From DASRDU01 sp035652435 (lineage in GTDB: Bacteria; Acidobacteriota; Blastocatellia; RBC074), in NCBI GenBank assembly GCA_035652435.1, contig DASRDU010000068.1, forward strand, positions 28,294 to 92,293: DNA of 64,000 nucleotides, read 5' to 3'. The translations under genes were made by a program, and so were the position numbers. Shown one piece after another: positions 25,797 to 33,847 of the stretch. The notes below the pieces were generated by a model. The model had not been told where the DNA came from, ran no database searches, and was given only the letters and a program-made list of their open reading frames with translations. The first letter of the stretch is position 1. Every line of letters begins with the position of its first letter.

Positions 25797-26561
25797 TTAT
25801 TCCCCCTTCTTCCCCTGTTCCTTCTTACCCCACGGCATCAGCAGCGATTTGTACCAGGCCGTCGTCGCCGTCAGCTTGTACTGCTGAATCGCGCCCGCCG
25901 GGTCAACGTGCTTGGGGCAGACCTTCGTGCATTCGCCGACGAAGGTGCAGCCCCAGATGCCCTCGTGCTGCGAGAGCAGATCGAGCCGCTCTTCCGTGCC
26001 CTCGTCGCGGCTGTCCATGTTGTAGCGCTGCGCCAGCGCGAGCGCCGCCGGCCCGACAAAATGCTGGTCGAGCCCGTAGACCGGACACGCGGCGTAACAG
26101 AGCAGGCAGTTGATGCACATGCTGTACTGCTTGTATTCATCAAGCTGCTCCGGCGTCTGCAGGTACTCGCCTTCTTCCAGCGGCTTCTCGTCCTCGCGGA
26201 CGATCCACGGGTTGACGCCCTTGAGCTTGGCCATGAAATCCGAGAGTTCGACGACCAGATCGCGCACGACGGGGAAATACCTGAGCGGCTCAACGCGCAC
26301 CGGTCCGGGCGCGTAACTGGTCAGGAAGGTGGCGCAGGTCAGTTTCGGCTCGCCGTTAACCATCATCCCGCAGCTCCCGCAGACCCCCATGCGGCACGAC
26401 CAGCGGTAGGAAAGCGAGCCGTCGAGTTTGTCCTTGACGTAATTGAGCGCATCGAGGACGACCCAGTCCTTGCGCAACGGGACTTCGTAACTCTGGAATG
26501 TCGGTTCTTCCTCTTCCTCGGGGCGGTAGCGCGCCACTTCGAGCATGATTGTTTCAGCCAT
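25797..26561 (-). CDS. frdB: Fumarate reductase iron-sulfur subunit
   Basis: A 254-residue electron-transfer subunit. The N-terminal 2Fe-2S ferredoxin domain has CRMGVCGSCGMMVNGEPKLTC. The C-terminal domain carries the 4Fe-4S ligands CINCLLCYAACP and the 3Fe-4S ligands in CTFVGECTKVCPKHVDP. All cluster cysteines expected of a succinate dehydrogenase/fumarate reductase B subunit are present. It passes electrons between quinone at FrdCD and the FAD of FrdA. It lies 24 bases downstream of frdA. The last residues (KKEQGKKGE) are a charged tail. Confidence 0.95.
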   Translation of the reverse strand: MAETIMLEVARYRPEEEEEPTFQSYEVPLRKDWVVLDALNYVKDKLDGSLSYRWSCRMGVCGSCGMMVNGEPKLTCATFLTSYAPGPVRVEPLRYFPVVRDLVVELSDFMAKLKGVNPWIVREDEKPLEEGEYLQTPEQLDEYKQYSMCINCLLCYAACPVYGLDQHFVGPAALALAQRYNMDSRDEGTEERLDLLSQHEGIWGCTFVGECTKVCPKHVDPAGAIQQYKLTATTAWYKSLLMPWGKKEQGKKGE

Positions 26562-26585
26562 TGACTCCTGCTTCTCCTGTCTTTC

Positions 26586-28331
26586 CTATCTTCCGTAAAC
26601 CCGTTCGCCGGGCGGCCAGCGAGTGATCGTGACGGGCAGGTATTCCACCCGCGTCGTCCCGTCGGCGTTGCGGGACACCATCGAATGCGCCAGGAAATTC
26701 ACGTCATCGCGCTTCGGGAAGTCCGTGCGCTGGTGCGAGCCGCGCGACTCCTTCCGGTCGAGCGCGCACCGGATGATCGCTTCGGCCACGTCGAGCATGT
26801 ACGAGAGTTCGAGCGCCGCGGTCAGTTCGGTATTGAATGTGTAGCTGTGGTCGGAGATGGCGATGTTCCTGAACCGCTCCTGCAACCCGGCGATTGTGCC
26901 CGCGGCCTCGGCCAGCGAATCGTGCGTGCGGTAAATGCCCGCGCCCTTCTCCATCGCCTTCTGCATCTCTTCCCTGATCGCCGAGATGCGCTCGCTGCCA
27001 CCGGTCTTGTGGAGGTACTGCTGCTCCAGTCGCCGCTGCTCGTCCATCGCCTGCGCAATGACCTGGCCGGCATTTGATTCCTGCTGTCCCGCAGCGAACT
27101 CAGCCGCCGCACGGCCCGCGCGCGCGCCGAAGACCAGCAGTTCGGTCAGCGAATTGGAACCCAGCCGGTTCGCCCCGTTGATGCTCACGCACGCGGCCTC
27201 GCCCGCGGCAAACAGCCCTTTGATCGGCGTCGCCGCGTTGATGTCGGTATGCACGCCGCCCATCATGTAATGCACGACGGGCCTGACCGGGATCATCTCT
27301 TTGACCGGGTCAATGTTCTCGTACTTAAGACACAGCTCGCGCACGAAGGGGATCTTGCTGTTGATCTTCTTCTCGCCGAGATGACGGACATCGAGGTGGA
27401 CGACATGGCCGTACGGGGTTTCGATGGTGCGGCCTTTTTCATACTCCTTGACGAAGGCCTGCGACAGCCGGTCGCGCGGCCCCAGCTCCATCGAGCGCAG
27501 CACCGGCGTCGGCTCCGGCTTCCCCAAATCGTAATCCTGCAAATACCGATAGCCGTCCTTGTTGAGCAGGTAACCGCCCTCGGCGCGCGCGGCCTCGGTG
27601 ATCAGGATGCCGGTGAAGGGCAGGCCCGTCGGGTGGTACTGGACAAACTCCATGTCCTTGAGCGGCGCGCCAGCGCGATAGACGAGCGACATGCCGTCGC
27701 CGTTCTTGATGTTGGCATTGGTCGTGAACGGGAAGACCTTGCCGCAGCCCCCGGTGCAGATGATCACGGCTTTGGCGAGGATGGCCTGAATCCTGCCGGT
27801 CATCAGTTCGATGGCCACCACGCCGCGCACCTGCCCGTCGTCAACCAGTAATTTAGTGACGAACCATTCGTCATAACGCGTGACGGCATTGTATTTGAGT
27901 GAGGTCTGGAAGAGCGTATGGAGCATGTGGAAGCCGGTCTTGTCGGCGGCGAACCACGTGCGCTCTTTCTTCATTCCGCCAAAAGGCCGCACGGCGATGT
28001 GCCCGTCCGGTTCCCTGCTCCACGGGCAGCCCCAGTGTTCGAGCTGCAGCAGTTCCTTCGGGGCTTCCTGGACGAAGGCCTCGACAGCGTCCTGATCGCT
28101 CATCCAGTCGCCGCCGGAGATCGTGTCGTAGGCGTGTTCGTCGAGCGAGTCACCGGGCTTGATGACGCCCGCGGCTCCGCCCTCTGCGGAGACCGTGTGG
28201 CTGCGCATCGGGTAGACTTTTGAAACTACGGCAACGCTGAGTCTGGGATTAACTTCGGAAACTGCAATTGCGGCTCTGAGACCCGCACCACCACCACCAA
28301 CCAGGAGAACATCGTGGGAAGAGATGTCCAT
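26586..28331 (-). CDS. frdA: Fumarate reductase flavoprotein subunit
   Basis: A 581-residue catalytic subunit. The FAD Rossmann motif is VLLVGGGGAGLRAAIAV, the flavin-linking His sits in MRSHTVSAEGGAAGV, and the substrate-site segments QYHPTGLPFTGILITEAARAEG and RPVVHYMMGGVHTD are present, as is the C-terminal RKESRGSHQRTDFPKRDD. Length and composition fit FrdA and SdhA alike; the adjacent FrdC- and FrdD-type anchors favour fumarate reductase. In the cell it would reduce fumarate using menaquinol, or run in reverse as a succinate dehydrogenase. It is the first gene of the operon, and the 240 bases upstream separate it from a divergent secreted-protein gene. Confidence 0.95.
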   Translation of the reverse strand: MDISSHDVLLVGGGGAGLRAAIAVSEVNPRLSVAVVSKVYPMRSHTVSAEGGAAGVIKPGDSLDEHAYDTISGGDWMSDQDAVEAFVQEAPKELLQLEHWGCPWSREPDGHIAVRPFGGMKKERTWFAADKTGFHMLHTLFQTSLKYNAVTRYDEWFVTKLLVDDGQVRGVVAIELMTGRIQAILAKAVIICTGGCGKVFPFTTNANIKNGDGMSLVYRAGAPLKDMEFVQYHPTGLPFTGILITEAARAEGGYLLNKDGYRYLQDYDLGKPEPTPVLRSMELGPRDRLSQAFVKEYEKGRTIETPYGHVVHLDVRHLGEKKINSKIPFVRELCLKYENIDPVKEMIPVRPVVHYMMGGVHTDINAATPIKGLFAAGEAACVSINGANRLGSNSLTELLVFGARAGRAAAEFAAGQQESNAGQVIAQAMDEQRRLEQQYLHKTGGSERISAIREEMQKAMEKGAGIYRTHDSLAEAAGTIAGLQERFRNIAISDHSYTFNTELTAALELSYMLDVAEAIIRCALDRKESRGSHQRTDFPKRDDVNFLAHSMVSRNADGTTRVEYLPVTITRWPPGERVYGR

Positions 28332-28574
28332 GGTTCCTCCGGGTATCGAGGTTGACCTGTTGTTACTACGTCTGAAAACCTAAAGCTGTATGAAACTGAC
28401 GTACCGGATATGAAAACGCCGAAAATCTAACTGCTGGCAATCGCCATTGTCAAGCAATGCCTCCGGCGGGGCGGAGAAAAAATCAGTAGCGGCGTTCGGG
28501 CCCCTCACATTTACCTTTTCCCCATCGTCCTATATGCTTCGCCCGCTACCGCGAAGACATAAAGGGAGGCGGCT

Positions 28575-30182
28575 ATGAAGTTTTCACCCGTGCGGTCGTT
28601 GTCCATTTCTGTCTGCTGTCTGCTGCTCAGCAGTTCCGCCCTCGGGCAGGGCCAGTGTCTCGTCACCGTCAACCTCGTCAATCACAACCGCTACGCTTAC
28701 AAAACCGAGGAAGAGTGCGACGGGCCGTTTCACAGCGTCCCGTGGGGCAACTGGGGCGTCAGTTCGAACGTCGGCAGCAAGCACGACACGGATCAGTTCA
28801 AGGGCTGGGATCGCGACTGCTCGAACATCAAGGTGCAGTGGAACAGCTGCTCGGTGAACAATCGCTATCGCACCCCGGCATACCTCAACTTCCCTCTTCC
28901 CAACTCGGACGTTCCCCTGCCCGCCAACGGCTACCCGTTCAGCGATTCGTGGTACTGGAACGACACGGTGCCGCCGCATGGCTTCACTTACCAGGTTGAT
29001 CAGCACTCGCCGTGCGGGCCGAATACGTACGGCGGCCTGCTGCTTCGCATCCCGGTTCCGGCGATGGTGGATTATGACAACGACGGCATTGCGGATGACG
29101 GCGGGTGCAAAATACTTGACGGGAAGACGCTAACCATCAAACAGAACTTCATGACGGTTTACGAACTGGACGAGCCGGACGAGGATGACCTGATCCAGAG
29201 CCTCTTCTACCCTGACCTGACGGTCAGGTTGTCCTGCACGCCGTACAACTGCGTCGCCGTCGGCGACCAGGACCGCGACGGCCTCGCGGATGACCTCAGC
29301 GACCCGCGCAGCCCGGCGTGGCAATGGCCGGTGCTGTATCAGGACGGACATGGCGCGACGTGCAAACCTGACGATGCAGGCGTTCCGTGCAAACGGATTG
29401 ATGCCACGATCAGGATCGGTTACGTCTATGGTTTGTATTCCGGTCCGCTCCAGAGCGCGCGGCGCGGGAGGGATGCAACGCCGCCGGTTTCGCCGGCCAG
29501 AAGCCCGACCGGCAGGAGTGTGTTGTCGGCTTTGTCAGCGCCGTTCGCTTTCACGCGACTGATCGATCTGTTTGTAGAGCCGCCCCGCCGTGGCAGAGTC
29601 ACCGGTCGCGTGATCGAACGCGAGACCGGCAGCCCGCTGGCGGCGGAAATCGGCATCGCCATTTACAACGAGCAGGGCATCACGCTCGGACACCTGAAGG
29701 TCGCCGAAGACGGCTGGTTCGAGACTGACGATCTGCCCCCGGGTGACCTCTGCTTCAGTACGAAGGTTGAAGGCTTTGCCGCAGAACTTCAGCGCATCGC
29801 GCTCGGCGAGGGGGAGGCAAAACACATCGAGTTTCAGTTGATCAGAACCAGTCGGGTGCGTGGCCTCGTCGCCAGCCAGACCGGAGAGCCCGCGGCCGGC
29901 GCCCGCGTCAGAATCATTAACGTCGCGCCGTCACAGCCGGACGCATTCACCGCCCGTTGGCAGTGGGAAACAGACGAGGTCACGACTGATGACTCCGGCG
30001 GCTTCGTCATTGCCGTTCATCCCGAAAAAGAGTTTGTGATCGAAGCCTCCCGCGCCGCCCTCCCCGCTGCCGTGTCAGAACAGATGTCAGCCCGAGAAGA
30101 GCAGCCATTCATCAGGCTGTCGCTCGACACAGGTGCGGGGATCAACAGAAAAGCCGCGGACAGAATCAGGAAGCGGAAATGA
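28575..30182 (+). CDS. Secreted protein with calcium-loop-like motifs and two carboxypeptidase-regulatory-like domains
   Basis: A 535-residue exported protein of unrecognised function. Residues 1-25 form a Sec signal (SISVCCLLLSSSALGQ). The N-terminal 250 residues are Cys- and Trp-rich, with two Asp-rich loops (DYDNDGIADDGG and DQDRDGLADD) resembling thrombospondin-3/dockerin-type calcium loops. Residues of about 335-425 and 425-515 look like two CarboxypepD_reg Ig-like domains (GRVTGRVIERETGSPLAAEIGIA and SRVRGLVASQTGEPAAGARV). Such domains are common in secreted proteins of Acidobacteriota and Bacteroidota. The start has GGGAGGCGGCT upstream. A surface or matrix role is plausible but unproven. 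Confidence 0.75.
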   Translation: MKFSPVRSLSISVCCLLLSSSALGQGQCLVTVNLVNHNRYAYKTEEECDGPFHSVPWGNWGVSSNVGSKHDTDQFKGWDRDCSNIKVQWNSCSVNNRYRTPAYLNFPLPNSDVPLPANGYPFSDSWYWNDTVPPHGFTYQVDQHSPCGPNTYGGLLLRIPVPAMVDYDNDGIADDGGCKILDGKTLTIKQNFMTVYELDEPDEDDLIQSLFYPDLTVRLSCTPYNCVAVGDQDRDGLADDLSDPRSPAWQWPVLYQDGHGATCKPDDAGVPCKRIDATIRIGYVYGLYSGPLQSARRGRDATPPVSPARSPTGRSVLSALSAPFAFTRLIDLFVEPPRRGRVTGRVIERETGSPLAAEIGIAIYNEQGITLGHLKVAEDGWFETDDLPPGDLCFSTKVEGFAAELQRIALGEGEAKHIEFQLIRTSRVRGLVASQTGEPAAGARVRIINVAPSQPDAFTARWQWETDEVTTDDSGGFVIAVHPEKEFVIEASRAALPAAVSEQMSAREEQPFIRLSLDTGAGINRKAADRIRKRK

Positions 30183-30287
30183 ACTTCCCCCACTGACCCT
30201 TCCGGCGACTTTCGCAACCGGCCCGGCATGTAATACGATGACAGCAACGGCTGTTCACATTCGTGATTTCCGGGAGGCGACAATCCA

Positions 30288-31064
30288 ATGACGAAACTGG
30301 CTGATCTGTTCGATCTGACCGGCAAAGTTGCGCTGGTCACGGGAGGCTCGCGCGGGCTCGGGCAGGAGATGGCCGAGGGACTCGCCGAAGCCGGGGCATC
30401 GCTCATGCTCGTCGCGAGGCGCGAACAATGGCTGACTCCGGCGGTCAAAGAATTTACAGCGCGCGGCTTTAAATGCGCGGGCGTGCTGTGCGACGTTTCC
30501 AGACCCGAAGACGTGCAAAACGCCGTCGGCAAAACCATCGAGTCTTTCGGCCGGGTAGACATCCTCGTCAATAACGCCGGGGTCACCTGGGGTCAGCCCG
30601 CCGAGGAAGTGCCGCTCGATAAGTGGAAAATGGTGATTGACATTGACCTGACCGGGCAGTTCCTCTTCTGCCAGGCCGCCGGGCGCGAGATGATCAAACA
30701 GCGGTACGGCCGGATCATCAACGTCGCTTCAATCGCCGGGATCATCGGCACGCTGCCCGAAGGCCAGCACACCGCCGCTTACGTCGCGGCCAAGGGCGGG
30801 CTGATCGCGCTGACCCGCGAACTCGCCGCCAAATGGGCGACGCACAACATCCGCGTCAACGCGATTGCGCCGGGCTTCTTCCCTTCCCGGATGACCGAAA
30901 AGGTTCTGGAGCGCGCCGAAGAGATGATCGCGACCGCAGCCCCGATGCGCCGCGTCGGGCGGGCGGGCGAATTGAAAGGCGTCGCCGTCTTCCTCGCGGG
31001 CGACGCTTCAGATTACATCACCGGACAGACGATTGTGGTGGATGGTGGAACAACCATCGTTTGA
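30288..31064 (+). CDS. SDR family oxidoreductase (gluconate 5-dehydrogenase-like)
   Basis: A 258-residue NAD(P)-dependent short-chain dehydrogenase. The dinucleotide motif is VTGGSRGLGQ, the NNAG motif is ILVNNAGVTWG, and the catalytic Ser/Tyr/Lys are in NVASIAGIIG and YVAAKGG. The N-terminal KLADLFDLTGKVALVTG form and C-terminal DYITGQTIVVDGG suit the gluconate 5-dehydrogenase or 3-ketoacyl reductase-like branch. The next plus-strand gene, an acyl-CoA ligase, may be part of the same transcript, though an inverted repeat separates them. Ribosome binding site: GGGAGGCGAC. Confidence 0.9.
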   Translation: MTKLADLFDLTGKVALVTGGSRGLGQEMAEGLAEAGASLMLVARREQWLTPAVKEFTARGFKCAGVLCDVSRPEDVQNAVGKTIESFGRVDILVNNAGVTWGQPAEEVPLDKWKMVIDIDLTGQFLFCQAAGREMIKQRYGRIINVASIAGIIGTLPEGQHTAAYVAAKGGLIALTRELAAKWATHNIRVNAIAPGFFPSRMTEKVLERAEEMIATAAPMRRVGRAGELKGVAVFLAGDASDYITGQTIVVDGGTTIV

Positions 31065-31075
31065 AGAGAAAGAGA

Positions 31076-31151
31076 GAATACGAAACAAACGAAAAGGGCT
31101 TTGCCAGACGGGAGCGTTTCGTCTGTTTAGTTACTTTCGTTTTTCGTATTC
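31076..31151. repeat. Intergenic inverted repeat (family D)
   Basis: The outer arms, 31076-31094 and 31135-31151, pair with a two-base bulge; an inner hairpin CAGACG/CGTCTG (31105-31110 and 31120-31125) nests between them. It lies between the SDR and acyl-CoA ligase genes and could act as a transcript processing or attenuation site. Confidence 0.75.
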
Positions 31152-31173
31152 ACTCTTCCTGATTTACTGAACC

Positions 31174-32841
31174 ATGGAACAAATGACCGGACAATCACCT
31201 TACGCGCAAAAGCCCTGGCTGAAGCATTACGATTACTGGGTTCCTGAAAACGCGACCTTCCCCGGGCAGCCGCTTTATCACATCCTGCAGATCGCGACGG
31301 GCCTCTACCGTGACCGCCCGGCTTCGGCCTTCCTCGGCGCGCAACTGACGTTCGGTGAAGTGAAATCGCAGGCGGACAGACTGGCCACGGCGCTCGCGCA
31401 AATGGGCATCGGCAAGGGCGACCGCGTCGGGATTATGCTGCCGAACTGCCCACAGTACGTGATCAGCTTTTTCGCGATCATACGGCTCGGCGCAATCGTC
31501 ACCAACATCAATCCGATCTACACGGCGCGCGAGGTCGCGGTCGTCGCGAACGATTCGGGGATGCGCGCCATCATCACGCTCGACCTGCTGGCGCCACTCG
31601 TCGCCGCGATCAAAACTCAGACGGCGATTGAAACAGTCATCACCACCAGCGTGCAGGCATATTCGGCCAGCCCCGCGACCGCCGGCCCGACGCCCGAAGG
31701 CACGCTGTCATTTTCAAAACTGATCGCGGATGTGAGCGAGCCTGACCTGCCGCGAGTCGAGATTAATGCCGCAGAGGACGTCGCCGTGTTGCAATACACC
31801 GGCGGCACGACGGGCACGCCGAAAGGCGCGATGCTCACGCACCGCAATCTGTTCTCGAACACGGTTCAGGCGTACTTGTGGGGAAAGGGACTCAGCCAGC
31901 CGGGCAACGAACGTTATCTGATGGTGATCCCGTACTTTCACATTTACGGCCAGACGGTCGGCATTCTGCTCGGCACGTGGCAGGGCGCGATGCAGATTCA
32001 GATCCCGAAATTCGACGTGAATTTACTGCTCGAAGCGATCCGCACTTACCAGCCGACCTTCTTCCCGAGCGTGCCGACCCTGTTCATCTCGATGATCAAT
32101 CACCCGGAGGCGAAAAATGCCGGGCTCGAAAAGGTGCGCCGCTACAACAGCGGCTCCGCGCCCCTGCCGGTTGAAGTGATTGAGAAGTTCGAGAAGATGA
32201 CCGGGCTCATGCTCTACGAAGGCTACGGGCTGACCGAGGCTTCGCCGACGACCCACAGCACGCCGACCCTGGCGATGCGCAAGCCGGGCAGCATCGGCCT
32301 GCCCTTCATCAGCACGGAATGCAAAATCGTTGACCTCGAAACCGGCGAGCGCGAACTGCCGGTGGGCGAAGAGGGTGAGCTGTGCGTGCGCGGCCCGCAG
32401 GTGATGAAAGGTTACTGGAACAAGCCCGAAGAGACGGCGCAGACATTGCGCGACGGCTGGCTTTACACCGGCGACATCGCGCGGATGGATGAGGACGGAT
32501 ACTTTTACATCGTCCAGCGCAAGAAGGATATGCTCATCGTCAACGGCTTCAACGTCTATCCGAACGAAGTCGAAGAGGTGTTGTTCACGCACCCGGCAGT
32601 CCTCGAAGCCGCCGTCATCGGCACGCCCGATGAATACCGCGGCGAAGTCGTCAAAGCCTTCGTCGTCCTCAAGCCCGGGCTCCAGGCGACCGCCGAGGAA
32701 CTGATGGAGCATTGCAAGACGCGGCTCGCGAAATACAAGTGGCCCGCGGTGATCGAATTCGCCGCGAGCCTGCCCAAGAGCGCCGTCGGCAAGGTACTGC
32801 GCCGCGAACTGCGCGAGATAGAAGCAGAACGACGAAAGTGA
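31174..32841 (+). CDS. fadD: Long-chain fatty acid-CoA ligase
   Basis: A 555-residue AMP-forming acyl-CoA synthetase that activates fatty acids to acyl-CoA at the membrane. The AMP-binding signature is YTGGTTGTPKGAMLTHRNLF; further motifs are YEGYGLTEASPTTHS, LYTGDIARMDEDGYFYIVQRKKDM and the C-terminal Lys in LPKSAVGKVLRRELRE. The length matches FadD-type enzymes. The genes on either side encode short-chain dehydrogenases, consistent with a lipid metabolism setting. The specific chain length cannot be judged. Confidence 0.94.
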   Translation: MEQMTGQSPYAQKPWLKHYDYWVPENATFPGQPLYHILQIATGLYRDRPASAFLGAQLTFGEVKSQADRLATALAQMGIGKGDRVGIMLPNCPQYVISFFAIIRLGAIVTNINPIYTAREVAVVANDSGMRAIITLDLLAPLVAAIKTQTAIETVITTSVQAYSASPATAGPTPEGTLSFSKLIADVSEPDLPRVEINAAEDVAVLQYTGGTTGTPKGAMLTHRNLFSNTVQAYLWGKGLSQPGNERYLMVIPYFHIYGQTVGILLGTWQGAMQIQIPKFDVNLLLEAIRTYQPTFFPSVPTLFISMINHPEAKNAGLEKVRRYNSGSAPLPVEVIEKFEKMTGLMLYEGYGLTEASPTTHSTPTLAMRKPGSIGLPFISTECKIVDLETGERELPVGEEGELCVRGPQVMKGYWNKPEETAQTLRDGWLYTGDIARMDEDGYFYIVQRKKDMLIVNGFNVYPNEVEEVLFTHPAVLEAAVIGTPDEYRGEVVKAFVVLKPGLQATAEELMEHCKTRLAKYKWPAVIEFAASLPKSAVGKVLRRELREIEAERRK

Positions 32842-32872
32842 AAGTTATCCGGGCGCTGACGCCTGCCTGACC

Positions 32873-33664
32873 TCACATCGTCCCGCGCGTCAACCCGCCG
32901 TCAATCTGTATTGAAGTGCCCGTCAGGTAACCTGCGCGCTCGGAGGCGAGGAAAGCAACGAGATCAGCGCATTCACGCGGCTCGCCCAGGCGGCGGAGCG
33001 GGACCGTCGCGGCGACTTCCGCGAAATACTCCTCGTGACTGATGCCGCGCTCCTTCGCGCGCAGTTCGGCGATCTGAGTCTGGCGGTCAGTTTTGAAATG
33101 GCCCATCAGCACGGCGTTGACCGTGATGTTATCCGGCCCCACCTGATTCGCCATCGTTTTGGTCAACCCCGACAAGCCCGCGCGCAGCGTGCTTGAGATC
33201 GTCAGGTCATCAAGCGGCTGTTTCGCGACGAACGAAGTCAGGTGGATGATGCGGCCCCATTTTTTCTGCTGCATGCCGGGGATCACCAGCCGCGAGAGGC
33301 GCACGACATTCATGAGCGTGGAATCAACTCCCCGCTGCCACTGCTCGTCGGTGAGGTTCATAAATTTCGAGACCGGCGGCCCGCCGGTGTTCGTGACGAG
33401 GATGTCCACCTGACCGAAGCGGGCAATCGTCTGCTGATACCATTTATTCAGATCCGCGGCGGATGAAACGTCCGCGACGACGCTGACGACCTCCCAGCCC
33501 GAATGCGAGGCAATTTCGCCGCGCGCTTTTTCCAGTTCTTCGGCGCTGCGTGAGCAGATCGAAATGCGACAGCCTTCACTGGCGAGCGCCATCGCGCAGG
33601 CTTTGCCGAGCCCTTTGCTGGCCGCCGCGATCATGGCGACACGGTAGTTGATTTCGAGGTTCAT
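32873..33664 (-). CDS. SDR family protein lacking the catalytic Tyr-x-x-x-Lys
   Basis: A 263-residue Rossmann-fold protein. The cofactor motif is AMIAAASKGLGKA; NTGG (ILVTNTGGPP) replaces NNAG; the catalytic Ser position is in IIHLTSFVAKQP. Where Tyr-x-x-x-Lys is expected the sequence reads ISSTLRAGL, so the Tyr is Ser and the Lys is Arg. A sub-branch of SDRs with this substitution exists and its activity is unclear. The end (GYLTGTSIQIDGGLTRG) is standard. Ribosome binding site AAGGAGG. It is convergent with the acyl-CoA ligase gene. Confidence 0.88.
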   Translation of the reverse strand: MNLEINYRVAMIAAASKGLGKACAMALASEGCRISICSRSAEELEKARGEIASHSGWEVVSVVADVSSAADLNKWYQQTIARFGQVDILVTNTGGPPVSKFMNLTDEQWQRGVDSTLMNVVRLSRLVIPGMQQKKWGRIIHLTSFVAKQPLDDLTISSTLRAGLSGLTKTMANQVGPDNITVNAVLMGHFKTDRQTQIAELRAKERGISHEEYFAEVAATVPLRRLGEPRECADLVAFLASERAGYLTGTSIQIDGGLTRGTM

Positions 33665-33778
33665 AGGCCTCCTTTACCTGAATTGTCGGTGAGGCGAATT
33701 TTTCGGATGAAGACCGGAGCAGTTTATTAACCGGCCTCGGCATAAATCAAGCCGGTGATCACAATCAGAGTTCGGGGC

Positions 33779-33823
33779 AAAAAGAAAGACCTGTGTCCGA
33801 TGACTGTCACCGAACACAGGTCT
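33779..33823 (-). terminator. Rho-independent terminator of the TonB-dependent receptor gene
   Basis: On the minus strand a perfect 10-base stem (33814-33823 pairing with 33787-33796) is followed by a T-rich run at 33779-33786. It lies 25 bases past the receptor stop. Confidence 0.8.
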
Positions 33824-33847
33824 GCCAGGTTGCTTGTTGGTGTTATC

